A stretch of 64,000 nt of DNA from JAKAVK01 sp964419095. GTDB lineage: Archaea > Micrarchaeota > Micrarchaeia > Micrarchaeales > CABMGC01. The position numbers were made by a program, and so were the translations under genes. Below, one piece after another: positions 8,498-17,264 of this stretch. Position 1 is the first letter of the stretch; each line of letters begins with the position of its first letter. The notes under the pieces are model-generated. The model saw only the letters and a program-made list of their open reading frames with translations. It did no database searches and had not been told where the DNA came from. The DNA is taken from positions 27,515-91,514 of the forward strand of contig CAYQOG010000001.1 in assembly GCA_964419095.1 (NCBI GenBank), read 5' to 3'.

Positions 8498-9688
8498 TCA
8501 CTCAAGGAGCTGGCCAATTGCCTTCTTGACGATCTTTTCCTTGCCCTCATCAGAGCTCAATGTATCAAACAGCTCCTTTGGATTCCTGTCAAGCGCATAC
8601 TTGTTCTCCCGCAGTCTCTCGGCAAAGATGCCGAGGCCGTAATCCTTTATCGATACGCCTTCCGCCAATCCGCTTCCCAGCCCTTCCGACTTCTTGGAAG
8701 CGGCCGCCTCGATGCCGCTCCTTCCCAGCTCCACAATCGCCGAGTCGCTGTATCTCTTGATTATCTCCTGCGTCTCAATCTGCATGTTCTTGAAGCCGTC
8801 CTTGACCTTCCCTGAGAGCTCTATCCTAAGTATCGGTCTGTCGTCCCCGCAATTCTTCTCGATGAGGGTCCCTATCTCCCGCTCTATCGTTGCAGGGTCC
8901 TTGCCGTCAACAGTAATTTTCAGCAATATAAAACGCCTTGATCTTATTTGGTGGAACGCGTAGTCTCCTTTCTCCGTATCGTAGACGAAGAAGCCTTTCC
9001 GCTCCTGCTCCCCCGCCTTCAGCTGCGTAAGCACAGTGCTTCCTGATATCAGGAATGGCTTGCCATGGGCCGTGGTTTCCACCTTCGCATGTATGTGCCC
9101 ATTAACATACAGGTCATACCCTTTCGGCAGCTCATCGAGGGTTATGTATTCCTTGTCAAAAGGGAGAAGCTCATAGACCGACTGGTGGAAGAAGAGCACA
9201 TTGAACATTCCATCGACCGGCTTGGGATTCTCCCGCGCTACAATTTCCCTGAATCTGTCATCGGCTATCCCCCCAAGCCCTCGGACGGCAATCTTCTCGC
9301 CCTCCTTGCCTACTATTACCGTTGCGTTTGTCGCATCCACCAGGAGCCCGGCAAGCCCGAGCAGATCGACCGCATCCTCGACTCCCTCGGCCTTCCTTTC
9401 ATGCGTTCCGGGTATCGCTATTATCGGAATTGAGGTGAAGTTCCTGCCCTCCCCACTAAAATCAACCACTCCCGCCTTCCACTTCCTCTTGGAGAGTTCC
9501 CTGAAGAGGGTTATCGCCTCTGCAAGGACCTCTGGGCTCGGCTGCCTGTTGTCGAATATGTCTCCAGGGATAAGAAGCACGTCTGCGCTCTCCGCCGCAA
9601 GTGCGAGAGCCTCCTCAGCCTGCCTGTACGCGTCCTCGCGGAATCTCTCATAGCCTAGATGGAAATCAGAGAGCAATGCGATTCTCAT
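8498..9688 (-). CDS. mre11: Mre11-like DNA repair nuclease
   Basis: The 396-residue protein has the calcineurin-like metallophosphoesterase motifs in order: SDFHLGY (7-13), GDIFDNR, IPGTHE, FFHQS and VNGHIHA. These match archaeal Mre11, which works with Rad50 to process DNA ends. The usual GNHD/E motif reads GTHE, so the normal Asn is Thr. I place the start at the ATG at 9688, where the first strand MRIALLSDFHLG begins; an 18-residue upstream extension is unlike the family. No Rad50 gene lies beside it, which is unusual, so a stand-alone SbcD-like role should stay open. Confidence 0.82.
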   Translation of the reverse strand: MRIALLSDFHLGYERFREDAYRQAEEALALAAESADVLLIPGDIFDNRQPSPEVLAEAITLFRELSKRKWKAGVVDFSGEGRNFTSIPIIAIPGTHERKAEGVEDAVDLLGLAGLLVDATNATVIVGKEGEKIAVRGLGGIADDRFREIVARENPKPVDGMFNVLFFHQSVYELLPFDKEYITLDELPKGYDLYVNGHIHAKVETTAHGKPFLISGSTVLTQLKAGEQERKGFFVYDTEKGDYAFHQIRSRRFILLKITVDGKDPATIEREIGTLIEKNCGDDRPILRIELSGKVKDGFKNMQIETQEIIKRYSDSAIVELGRSGIEAAASKKSEGLGSGLAEGVSIKDYGLGIFAERLRENKYALDRNPKELFDTLSSDEGKEKIVKKAIGQLLE

Positions 9689-9814
9689 ACAATCACGGAT
9701 AGTATTGCCAAGGAAAATAGAAATACCTATGCGCGGCGCCATCTTTCCCTAAAGATATCCATAACTTCTTCTAACGAGACGAAAATTTAATAATCTTTAA
9801 TGCATTTTTTAATT

Positions 9815-10264
9815 ATGGCATTCAAGCGTCATGAAAAAACCGGAGTCATTATCCCCGAGAGATTCTGGACAGTCCATTACAATGGCAAATGCATACCGAA
9901 TGACGATCATGATCTATCCAAAGGGGCCAACTGCCAGCGTTTTGCGTATGCACTTCTAGCAGAGAATGGGCTTGCCCTGCCGCCCTTGCGCTCAAGCGAC
10001 CTCTGGAATGACACAGAGCATACCAAACGTGTTTTAGAACTAGAGCCTCTTGACATGCTTCTATTCCATAGGGTAGAGGATGCTTATGGCGCACATATGG
10101 CAGTTTACATAGGTGAAGACCGCGCCATACACCTTTCAAAAAGGATGGAAATCCCAGAAATTCGCGAATTGGAAAGATTTGCATCGGATCCGCAATATCG
10201 TTTTTTCATAGGCGCTAAAAGAGCACTACTTCCTCAACCGCGCAGATCAGCTCTTTGCCCTTGA
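9815..10264 (+). CDS. NlpC/P60-type papain-like hydrolase
   Basis: The 149-residue protein carries GANCQRFAYALL, with the likely catalytic Cys40 at the start of a helix, and GAHMAVYIGE, with the likely catalytic His94. This is the NlpC/P60 layout of small cysteine amidases/peptidases. No signal peptide is seen, so it may act inside the cell. The start at 9815 is chosen over an ATG at 9800 because a TATA element (TTTAATAA, about 9785-9794) fits leaderless transcription there. The 3' end overlaps the convergent RimK-like gene by 18 bases. Such enzymes are mostly bacterial, so transfer is plausible. Confidence 0.68.
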   Translation: MAFKRHEKTGVIIPERFWTVHYNGKCIPNDDHDLSKGANCQRFAYALLAENGLALPPLRSSDLWNDTEHTKRVLELEPLDMLLFHRVEDAYGAHMAVYIGEDRAIHLSKRMEIPEIRELERFASDPQYRFFIGAKRALLPQPRRSALCP

Positions 10265-11182
10265 AACAAGATGCTTTATCAGGATCTCAGCAAGGTCTAT
10301 CTTTGTAGCCTTCCTGAACCCCTGCCATGACATTGTCGGATTGACCTCCAGGATGAAATATCCGTCCTTGGTCTGGGCTATGTCCACCCCTGCATACTCG
10401 AGCTTCAGCCTCTCTGCAGCCTTGATGGCGATCTCGCGCATCTCCTTGTCAGGTTTCGCTGCCGAGGGGACTCCTCCCTGGGCTACATTGCTCTTCCAAT
10501 CCGCGCCCTTTCTGTATTCCGCTCCTATCACATTCCCACCAACCACAACAACCCTGAAATCCCCACCCTCCTTCTTCTTCAGGTACTCCTGGATGTATAT
10601 CGGCTTGTTCATGTTCGAGAAGTAGTTAAAGACGTTCATCGCCATGTCCGGGTCGTCCACCTTGAATACGCCGAAACCCATGGCCCCCCTCAGCGGCTTT
10701 ATCACTTTCTCATGCATTTGCTTGGATGCGTTGTAAGCAGCATACGTGTCTTCAGAAACGAAGGTCTTAGGTACCGGCAGCCCTGCCTTTGCCAGCTCTG
10801 CAAGCGCCGCGAACTTGTCGCTTGCGATCAGCCAACTATTGAGCGAGTTCATCACGAAGACGCCTTTCTGCTCTATCGCCCTGACTGACCAGAGCCTGCT
10901 TCCGAACTGCTCGTAGTCCTTTATCATGCCCAGGTGCCTCAGAAAAGCAGCATCGATTTCCACCCTGTCGAGCTTGTTCTTCTCCACTATCTGAGAAATA
11001 TCTATCCTGCCCGTTTCAAGGGTGATCCCGAGCTTGTCAACGTATACATTCACGGCCCTGTGCCCCAATGCCTTTATCGCGTGCTCCAGGTCCTCTATGT
11101 CCTGAGGGTTATAGTCTATCTCAAATGGTCTTACCAAACCAATCTTTATCGAATCACCAATCTCCTGCTGCCATATCCCCAT
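10247..11182 (-). CDS. RimK-family ATP-grasp ligase
   Basis: The 311-residue protein has an N-terminal pre-ATP-grasp domain and an ATP-grasp core: KVIKPLRGAMGFGVFKV (ATP-binding lysine and glycine loop), YIQEYLKKKEGGDFRVVVVGGNVIGAEYRKG, and VDIAQTKDGYFILEVNPTMSWQGF with the metal-binding E-x-N. This matches RimK/LysX/MptN-type enzymes, which join an amino acid (often glutamate) to a carboxylate on a protein, cofactor or carrier. The exact substrate cannot be told. It lies 16 bases downstream of cdc6 on the same strand. Confidence 0.82.
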   Translation of the reverse strand: MGIWQQEIGDSIKIGLVRPFEIDYNPQDIEDLEHAIKALGHRAVNVYVDKLGITLETGRIDISQIVEKNKLDRVEIDAAFLRHLGMIKDYEQFGSRLWSVRAIEQKGVFVMNSLNSWLIASDKFAALAELAKAGLPVPKTFVSEDTYAAYNASKQMHEKVIKPLRGAMGFGVFKVDDPDMAMNVFNYFSNMNKPIYIQEYLKKKEGGDFRVVVVGGNVIGAEYRKGADWKSNVAQGGVPSAAKPDKEMREIAIKAAERLKLEYAGVDIAQTKDGYFILEVNPTMSWQGFRKATKIDLAEILIKHLVSRAKS

Positions 11183-11198
11183 CTAAACGCGCAACAGC

Positions 11199-12413
11199 TC
11201 ATGCTGTAGAAGTCTCGCTCTCCCTGAAGAGAGTCTTTTCTATCGTGCTCTTGATTTTCTCAGGAGGATATGCAAGCTTTATCAGTTTAGTATGGCCGCG
11301 TATTCCTTTCCCCGATTCGTATGTCTGAATCAGCCCCTGCATCTCCAGGTCTGAGATGTACTTCCTGTACCATCGCGATGACTTGGCCTCCTTATGCATC
11401 GATTCGCTTATGCCTGAATACTTGCTGTAGACCTCTCCGCTGAATATGTATGTGTCGCTGCCTTCCGTGAGCTTCTTGTACCTGCTCCCCTGTACCGAGA
11501 GCAGCGCTATCGCGTATACGATCAGCTTCTGGTGCTCCGGCAGAGTGTTCACCAATTCATAGGCAAGCTCCTCCTCCGCATTCTTCGCAGCCTCCCTAAC
11601 GGCATCGGTAGTCACCATCTGAGATCCTTTCTCGTCAGCGTACTCGCCTGCCTTGGTTATTATCATCAGTGCAAGCCTCGCATCCCCGCTTTCGTTAGCC
11701 GCCATAGCGGCAGCAAGATTTATCGCTGCAGGGTCAACCTTGTCCTTCCTGAACCCCTTCTCCGCCCTCTCCTTAAGTATTGTCGCGAGTTCCGAGGAAT
11801 TGTAGGGAGGGAAGACAAGCTCCTTTTCATATAGCGTTGACCTGCTCCTGGGGTCAAGGTCCTCCTTGAACGAGATCCTGTTGGATATCCCTATTATCGC
11901 AATGCCTCCCGACTTTATGTCGCTGTTCGCCCTAGTCAGCGTGTAGACAAGGTCATCAAGGTCCTTGACTACGTCAATCTCGTCCAATACTACGATGAGT
12001 ATCTTCCCATCCTCGTCTATCCAGTTTATTATCCTCTCATAGATGTCTATTATCCCGTATCCGCGCTTCGCGTAAAGGGGCATGTGGTCGCTCGTTATCT
12101 TGTTCAGTACCCTGTACCTGGAATTGTAGATCTTGCAGTTGATGTAACTTATCCGCGCCTTCACGGTCGGCAATTCCTTTATTTTCGATATCACGTGCTT
12201 TATGCACGAAGTCTTTCCCGTTCCTGTCTTACCATATATGAACAGATTCCTTCCCCTCTCCCCTCTCAATGTCGGGGTTATCGCCTTTACGATCTCGTTT
12301 ATCTGCGAGTCCCTGAAGAGGAGGCGGTTCGGTATGTAGTGCGGAGAGAGTACTTCGCGGTCCGCGAAGATCTTTGACTCCTTGAATATGCCTGCAAAAG
12401 GTTCATCCTCCAC
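11199..12413 (-). CDS. cdc6: Orc1/Cdc6 replication initiator
   Basis: The 404-residue AAA+ protein has Walker A GKTGTGKT (61-68), Walker B ILIVVLDEID (about 137-146), a sensor-1 GISN segment (about 175) and the LDPRSRSTLYEKELVFPPY box characteristic of archaeal Orc1/Cdc6. A winged helix follows (about 320-395). It binds replication origins and loads MCM. The gene sits 9 bases after the Mrp ATPase gene on the same strand. I see no clear origin-recognition boxes in the short gaps around it, so an adjacent origin is unproven. Confidence 0.93.
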   Translation of the reverse strand: MEDEPFAGIFKESKIFADREVLSPHYIPNRLLFRDSQINEIVKAITPTLRGERGRNLFIYGKTGTGKTSCIKHVISKIKELPTVKARISYINCKIYNSRYRVLNKITSDHMPLYAKRGYGIIDIYERIINWIDEDGKILIVVLDEIDVVKDLDDLVYTLTRANSDIKSGGIAIIGISNRISFKEDLDPRSRSTLYEKELVFPPYNSSELATILKERAEKGFRKDKVDPAAINLAAAMAANESGDARLALMIITKAGEYADEKGSQMVTTDAVREAAKNAEEELAYELVNTLPEHQKLIVYAIALLSVQGSRYKKLTEGSDTYIFSGEVYSKYSGISESMHKEAKSSRWYRKYISDLEMQGLIQTYESGKGIRGHTKLIKLAYPPEKIKSTIEKTLFRESETSTA

Positions 12414-12422
12414 ATAAACACC

Positions 12423-13217
12423 TCATAAACCGAGCTTCTTTACAATGCTCTCGAACTGCGCCTTCAGCGCAACATCCGTGAGCACCGGCACGATGCCGCT
12501 ATCACTTAGTGCGCTAAACTTATTATCATGATTTATTGTGCCCAGCACTTCGCATCCAAGGGCGTCGGCAACCTCCTGTGCCCCTGCCAATTTCCCGTCG
12601 GACATGTTCTCCACCACTCCTAATATCGATATGCCCATCCTCTTTATCATGCGGCCCGAGCGTATGGTATTCAGCGCAGCGGTATGCTGCGGGGTCGTGA
12701 CAAGTATGAATCCATCCATGTCAAGGAGCTGCATTATCGAGAGCGGGGCGTCAGATGTTCCAGGCGCAAGGTCGAGTATCAGGTAGTCGAGCGCGCCCCA
12801 GTCGGTGTTGTCGAAGAACTCGGCTATCATCTTCGCTACCATTGGACCCCTCCATATTATCGGCTTCGTTGACTCGTCGATGAACATGGCCGTTGAGAGA
12901 ACCTTCACCCCGTGCCTGTCCACGGGCTTGAGCGGGTAAACCGCTTCCTTGACACCGGTCATCCCAAGGAACATGGCTACATTGGGCGTGTCTATATCCG
13001 CATCAAGAAGCCCCACCCCGAAACCCATCGCCATAAGCGTATAGGCGAGATTCACCGCAACTGTCGTCTTTCCCACTCCGCCCTTTGCGCTATATATGCC
13101 GATCTTGTGCTTTATATTCGAGAGCTTCTCCTTTATCTGCTGCTTCTGATTGATTATCCTTGCAAACGACGGATGGAATGCCTGCGTTTTAGTAGAATCC
13201 GCTGTTTGCTCCTCCAT
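12423..13217 (-). CDS. Mrp/NBP35 family P-loop ATPase
   Basis: The protein has about 264 residues from MEEQTADSTK; an ATG two codons upstream is equally possible. It carries the deviant Walker A SAKGGVGKTTVAVN, DADIDTPN, and the ApbC/Mrp hallmark LILDLAPGTSDAPL followed by VVENMS. Members bind and deliver Fe-S clusters; some MinD/ParA relatives partition DNA. I see no C-x-x-C pair near the C-terminus, unlike classical NBP35. A TATA element (ATATATATTTATC, minus, about 13260-13273) supports this start over a 22-residue longer one. It is probably co-transcribed with cdc6. Confidence 0.85.
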   Translation of the reverse strand: MEEQTADSTKTQAFHPSFARIINQKQQIKEKLSNIKHKIGIYSAKGGVGKTTVAVNLAYTLMAMGFGVGLLDADIDTPNVAMFLGMTGVKEAVYPLKPVDRHGVKVLSTAMFIDESTKPIIWRGPMVAKMIAEFFDNTDWGALDYLILDLAPGTSDAPLSIMQLLDMDGFILVTTPQHTAALNTIRSGRMIKRMGISILGVVENMSDGKLAGAQEVADALGCEVLGTINHDNKFSALSDSGIVPVLTDVALKAQFESIVKKLGL

Positions 13218-13452
13218 ATGCATCAACCAAGGAAATAGGCACCATGCACCTATACTTAGAATGCGATAAATATATATCTGCATTAACGGGGAAAAGAACG
13301 TTAATTAATTTAATCCTGTGCCGCAATGGCAATATCCCGCTATAACGAAAGTTTTATATTCTAAAAGCAATCTATATAGGGTGTAATAGAATACGAGAAT
13401 AACAGGATTTCAGGCTACATGGCTTGATTTTTCATATTCTAACGGTGTAATT

Positions 13453-14148
13453 ATGTATCCAAACGTACAAGCATATGATAGGGGAGTGATGTTCAATCCT
13501 GACGGGAGGCTCTTTCAGGTAGAGTACGCCAAGGAGGCAGTAAGGAAAGGCGCAACATCGATAGGCATGATAGCGCAGGACGCAGTCATATTCGTGGCTC
13601 ACAAGAACATAGTGGAGCCGCTTGCGGTGCCTACCACGATCCAAAAGGTCTTCAGGGTGGACAGCCACATAGGTGCGACATACAGCGGCATGGTTGCAGA
13701 CGGATTGCACATAATAGACATGGCAAGGCAGTCATCGCAGAACCACAAGCTCATATACGACGACATAAAGTCGGTGGAGGCCCTCGCTAAGACCATTTCG
13801 TCCTACATGATGCAGCCTACCCTATACGGAGGCATGAGGCCCTATGCCGTTTCAATGCTCCTCGGAGGAGTGGACTCGGAACCAAGGCTCTTCGAGATAG
13901 AGCCTGGCGCGTCGTTCCTCGGATACCAGGCAGATGCCATTGGAATGGGCAAGAAGGTCGCAACTGAGATATTAGTCAAGGAGTACAAGAAGAATATGGG
14001 CGTAGACGACGCAATAGGATTGAGCATAAGGATCCTCAAGAAGATTAGCGAGGAAAAGCTAACGATGGACAACATAGACATAGGCTATGTAAAGTCCGGA
14101 AATGAATTTGTCCTGCTCAGCCCTGACAAGCTGGCGGACTACCTCTGA
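13453..14148 (+). CDS. psmA: 20S proteasome alpha subunit
   Basis: The 231-residue protein opens MYPNVQAYDRGVMFNPDGRL and continues FQVEYAKEAVRKGATSIGM, the proteasome alpha-type signature with the gate-forming N-terminus. Alpha rings cap the 20S chamber and dock the PAN ATPase. It is the first gene of a plus-strand superoperon with SBDS, the exosome, L37Ae and RpoP, the classic archaeal arrangement. A TATA-like CTATATAGG at about 13372 and an AT-rich tract just upstream of the start precede it. Confidence 0.96.
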   Translation: MYPNVQAYDRGVMFNPDGRLFQVEYAKEAVRKGATSIGMIAQDAVIFVAHKNIVEPLAVPTTIQKVFRVDSHIGATYSGMVADGLHIIDMARQSSQNHKLIYDDIKSVEALAKTISSYMMQPTLYGGMRPYAVSMLLGGVDSEPRLFEIEPGASFLGYQADAIGMGKKVATEILVKEYKKNMGVDDAIGLSIRILKKISEEKLTMDNIDIGYVKSGNEFVLLSPDKLADYL

Positions 14149-14161
14149 CAGTCGTGAGGAA

Positions 14162-14842
14162 ATGTCGAAGACGGTAATAGCGAAATACACGGTGAATGGG
14201 GAAAAGTTCGAGATTTTCGTCGACGCAGATGCTGCCTTCGAGTACATAACAGGAAAGAAGGCAAACCCTATGGCCGCGCTCCAGGCTGAAGAAGTCTTCG
14301 AGGACGCAAACAAGGGAAAGCGGCAGAGCCAGGAGAAGATAAGGAAGGCTTTCAACACCGAGGACATCGCCAAGGTAACAGAGATCATACTGAAGCGCGG
14401 AAACGTGCCCATAACAACCGAACAGAAGGCAAAGATGGCAGAGGACAAGAGGAAGCAGATCGTGAACATCATAGCAAGGAACTCCGTTGACCCAAGGACA
14501 AATGCCCCGCACCCGGAGCAGAGGATAGAGAACGCCATGCACGAAGCCAAGATCACCATTGACCCGTTCAAGAACGCGAACGAGCAGATAGAGGAGATAC
14601 TGAAGAAGATAAACATGATACTCCCAATAAAGTTCGCAACGGCAAAGATAGAGGTCGTCATACCTGTCGCATACGCGAACAGGTGCTACGGCCTTCTCAA
14701 GCAATATGGAATGAAATCGGAATCATGGCAGAGCGACGGATCCCTCAAGGCCACTGTAGAGTTCCCCGCAGGGCTGAAGACCGAGTTCTTCGACAAGCTC
14801 AACAACCTGACAAAAGGCTCTGCGACAACGACAGCAATGTGA
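14162..14842 (+). CDS. sbds: SBDS ribosome maturation protein
   Basis: The 226-residue protein is the archaeal homologue of Shwachman-Bodian-Diamond protein/Sdo1, which helps release the anti-association factor aIF6 from the 50S subunit. Three domains are present: the N-terminal FYSH domain (KYTVNGEKFEIFVDADAAFEYI...), the central helical domain (about 90-165; EQRIENAMHEAKI) and the C-terminal ferredoxin-like domain (KIEVVIPVAYANRCYGLLKQYG). The ATG at 14162 follows psmA by 13 bases. A frame extending upstream into psmA was rejected. Confidence 0.95.
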   Translation: MSKTVIAKYTVNGEKFEIFVDADAAFEYITGKKANPMAALQAEEVFEDANKGKRQSQEKIRKAFNTEDIAKVTEIILKRGNVPITTEQKAKMAEDKRKQIVNIIARNSVDPRTNAPHPEQRIENAMHEAKITIDPFKNANEQIEEILKKINMILPIKFATAKIEVVIPVAYANRCYGLLKQYGMKSESWQSDGSLKATVEFPAGLKTEFFDKLNNLTKGSATTTAM

Positions 14843-14854
14843 AAAGGTGAAATA

Positions 14855-15454
14855 ATGCAAAGAATAGTAGTACCTGGAGAAAAACTGGAAGACAAGCCAT
14901 TGAGAATAGACGAGGCGTTCATAGACGACGGCAAGACATACTCCACGATAATGAGCATGTACGATGACGAGAAGAAGATACTCATTCCATTGGAAGGGTT
15001 GTGGTATCCGCGCGCCGGAGACAATGTCGTAGGCGTTGTGCAGGAGGACAAATTCAACGTGCTGATAATAGACCTTGATTCCCCCTTCAGAGGGCTCATC
15101 TTCGCAAAGGATGCGAACGAAGACCTCGCCGCAGGGGACATAATCGAGGCGAGCTGCAAGGAACTGGACAAGACAAAGACGGTCATACTGGGAAGGCCGC
15201 GAAAACTCGCGGGGGGAATGATAATCTACGTAAAGCCTTCGAAGGTTGGCAGGATTCTCGGCAAGGGCAACTCGATGATAAGACAGCTCACACAGGATAC
15301 AGGCACCCAGATAACCGTCGGAATGAACGGGCTGATCTGGCTCAAGGGCGGGAAGATAGACCTCTGCACCGAAGCTATACTCATGATACAGCAGGAAGCG
15401 CACACGAGCGGACTCACCGACAGGATAAAGGGACTGCTCGAGATGGGCAAGTAA
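14855..15454 (+). CDS. rrp4: exosome RNA-binding subunit Rrp4
   Basis: The 199-residue cap protein of the archaeal exosome has an N-terminal domain (VVPGEKLEDKPLRI), an S1 domain (about 55-120; PRAGDNVVGVVQEDKFNVLIIDL) and a KH domain (about 130-195) with the GRILGKGNSMIRQL motif. It binds RNA and feeds it to the Rrp41-Rrp42 ring. It sits 12 bases after SBDS and 12 bases before rrp41. Confidence 0.95.
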   Translation: MQRIVVPGEKLEDKPLRIDEAFIDDGKTYSTIMSMYDDEKKILIPLEGLWYPRAGDNVVGVVQEDKFNVLIIDLDSPFRGLIFAKDANEDLAAGDIIEASCKELDKTKTVILGRPRKLAGGMIIYVKPSKVGRILGKGNSMIRQLTQDTGTQITVGMNGLIWLKGGKIDLCTEAILMIQQEAHTSGLTDRIKGLLEMGK

Positions 15455-15466
15455 TTAAGTGATGAA

Positions 15467-16228
15467 ATGGGAGGAGGAAAAGACAAACCGGAATTGATAA
15501 TAAACGGAAAGAGGACCGACGGCAGGATGCCCGATGAACTGCGCAAGATAAAGATAGAGGCGGGAATACTGAAGAACGCTGCAGGTTCTGCGTACATAGA
15601 ATGGGGCAACAACAGGATAATAGCCGCAGTCTACGGCCCGAGCGAGGCGCTGCCAAAGCACACCCAGGATCCTGAGAGGGCCGTGGTAAAGTGCAGATAC
15701 CAGATGGCGCCTTTCTCATCCCTTGAGGAGCACGGAAGGACAGGGCCTAACAGGCGCGCAATAGAGATATCGAAGGTAACGAAGGAGGTATTCGAGAACG
15801 TCATAATAAGGGAGAATTTTCCGGGCAGCGAGATAAGCATATATGTGGAAGTGCTCCAATCCGACGGCGGCACAAGGGCCGCGGGAATAACCGCAGCGGC
15901 AGTTGCGCTTGCATGCTCCGGAATACCAATCACTGACATACCTTATGCGGTATCGATAGGGAAGGTAGGAGAGCAGCTGGTCATCGACCTCAACAAGCTC
16001 GAGGACAACTACTCCGATTCAGACGTTCCTATAGCCATGAGCCCGAGGAACGACAAGATACTCCTGCTCCAAATGGACGGCACGATGTCAAAGGAGGAGA
16101 TGTCCAAGGCCATGAAGATGGCAAAGGATGCGGGAGCAATAATATCAAAGCTCCAGTCCGACGCACTGAGGACGCCATATCTCAAAATAAGCGAGAAATA
16201 CAAGGGCGGGACTGGAATAGAGGCATGA
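15467..16228 (+). CDS. rrp41: exosome catalytic subunit Rrp41
   Basis: The 253-residue RNase PH-fold protein is the catalytic subunit of the exosome, a phosphorolytic 3'-5' RNase. Family marks are RTDGRMPDELRKIKIEAG, GSAYIEWGNNRIIAAVYGP, the RNA-binding arginine stretch GRTGPNRRAIEISKV, and LQSDGGTRAAGITAAAVAL with the phosphate-binding region. The C-terminal DGTMSKEEMSKAMKMAKD includes the catalytic-side acidic residue. It is followed 4 bases later by rrp42. Confidence 0.96.
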   Translation: MGGGKDKPELIINGKRTDGRMPDELRKIKIEAGILKNAAGSAYIEWGNNRIIAAVYGPSEALPKHTQDPERAVVKCRYQMAPFSSLEEHGRTGPNRRAIEISKVTKEVFENVIIRENFPGSEISIYVEVLQSDGGTRAAGITAAAVALACSGIPITDIPYAVSIGKVGEQLVIDLNKLEDNYSDSDVPIAMSPRNDKILLLQMDGTMSKEEMSKAMKMAKDAGAIISKLQSDALRTPYLKISEKYKGGTGIEA

Positions 16229-16232
16229 TTTC

Positions 16233-17015
16233 ATGAAGACAACGATAACGGGAGAATACATCAAGGAACTGCTTGGAAAGGATTTCAGGGAGGATGGACG
16301 TAAGCTTTTCGAGTACAGGCCGATAAGCATAATCCGTGGCAACCTGCCCCAGGCAGAGGGCTCCTCAGAAGTGAACATAGGCAACACGAAGGTAATATGC
16401 GGAGTGAAGATCTCTGCAGGAACTCCAATGCCGGACAAGCCCGGCGAGGGAAATCTCATCACGGGAGCAGAGCTGCTTCCCCTGGCAGCTGAGGAATTTG
16501 ATGTCGGCCCTCCTACGCCCGAGGCGATAGAGCTCGCAAGGGTGACAGACAGGGGCATCAGGGCTGCAGGAGTAATAGACCTTCCGAAGCTCTTCATAAA
16601 TGAGGAGAAAGTATGGGACGTCTTCGTGGATATCTACGTGCTTAATTACGACGGCAATCTCTTCGATGCAAGCACTCTTGCTGCGATGACAGCGCTCAAG
16701 AGTGCAAGGATGCCGAAGTATGAGGACGAGAAGGTCATAAGGGAAGGCAACCTCGGAAAGCTCCCCACTGCAAACATGGTGACATCGAGCACGTTCGCGA
16801 CGATATCCAACAAGCTCGCGCTCGATCCGAGCGGGAACGAGGAGCTCTTCATGGACGCAAGGATCACCATAGCAACCGACGAGAGCAACGTAAGGGCGAT
16901 GCAGAAGGGCCGCAGCGGCGGATTCACGATAAAGGAAGTAGACCAGCTAATTGAGGCATCACTCGATAAGGGCAAGACGCTTAGGCAACTGGTCAACAAG
17001 GCGCTGGGTGAATGA
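16233..17015 (+). CDS. rrp42: exosome subunit Rrp42
   Basis: The 260-residue RNase PH-fold protein pairs with Rrp41 in the hexameric exosome ring. It opens YIKELLGKDFREDGRKLFEYRPISI, continues SSEVNIGNTKVICGVK and contains FVDIYVLNYDGNLFDASTLAAMTAL, all typical of Rrp42. It is non-catalytic by family knowledge but needed for RNA binding and active-site shape. Its stop lies 1 base from the L37Ae start, so translation is probably coupled. Confidence 0.96.
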   Translation: MKTTITGEYIKELLGKDFREDGRKLFEYRPISIIRGNLPQAEGSSEVNIGNTKVICGVKISAGTPMPDKPGEGNLITGAELLPLAAEEFDVGPPTPEAIELARVTDRGIRAAGVIDLPKLFINEEKVWDVFVDIYVLNYDGNLFDASTLAAMTALKSARMPKYEDEKVIREGNLGKLPTANMVTSSTFATISNKLALDPSGNEELFMDARITIATDESNVRAMQKGRSGGFTIKEVDQLIEASLDKGKTLRQLVNKALGE

Positions 17016-17016
17016 T

Positions 17017-17259
17017 ATGTCAAACGGAACGATACGATACGGAGTAGGATTGAGGAAAAGGTTCGCGGCAGTCTCGCAGGAGAAGAAGGCCAGATACAAG
17101 TGCGACGTCTGCGGAAAGACGGCCGTCAAGAGAATAAGCACGGGGATATGGAACTGCAGGTACTGCAATGCCACATTCGCAGGAGGCGCCTATTCGCTCA
17201 AGACGGCAGCCGGAGAGACGGTCAGCATGATACTCAACAGGAGAAACGAGTCCAGGTAG
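17017..17259 (+). CDS. rpl37ae: ribosomal protein L37Ae
   Basis: The 80-residue zinc-ribbon ribosomal protein of the 50S subunit has the two knuckles CDVC (residues about 28-31) and CRYC (about 48-51) and the family sequences YGVGLRKRFA and GIWNCRYCNATFAGGAYSL. The start at 17017 overlaps the end of rrp42 closely; a longer upstream frame is only read-through of rrp42. It belongs to the conserved exosome superoperon. Confidence 0.95.
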   Translation: MSNGTIRYGVGLRKRFAAVSQEKKARYKCDVCGKTAVKRISTGIWNCRYCNATFAGGAYSLKTAAGETVSMILNRRNESR

Positions 17260-17264
17260 ATCAA

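Noticed and set aside
13218..13452. Replication origin beside cdc6
   Set aside because: The gap is AT-rich and upstream of psmA, but no origin-recognition box repeats were found; the elements seen are promoters.
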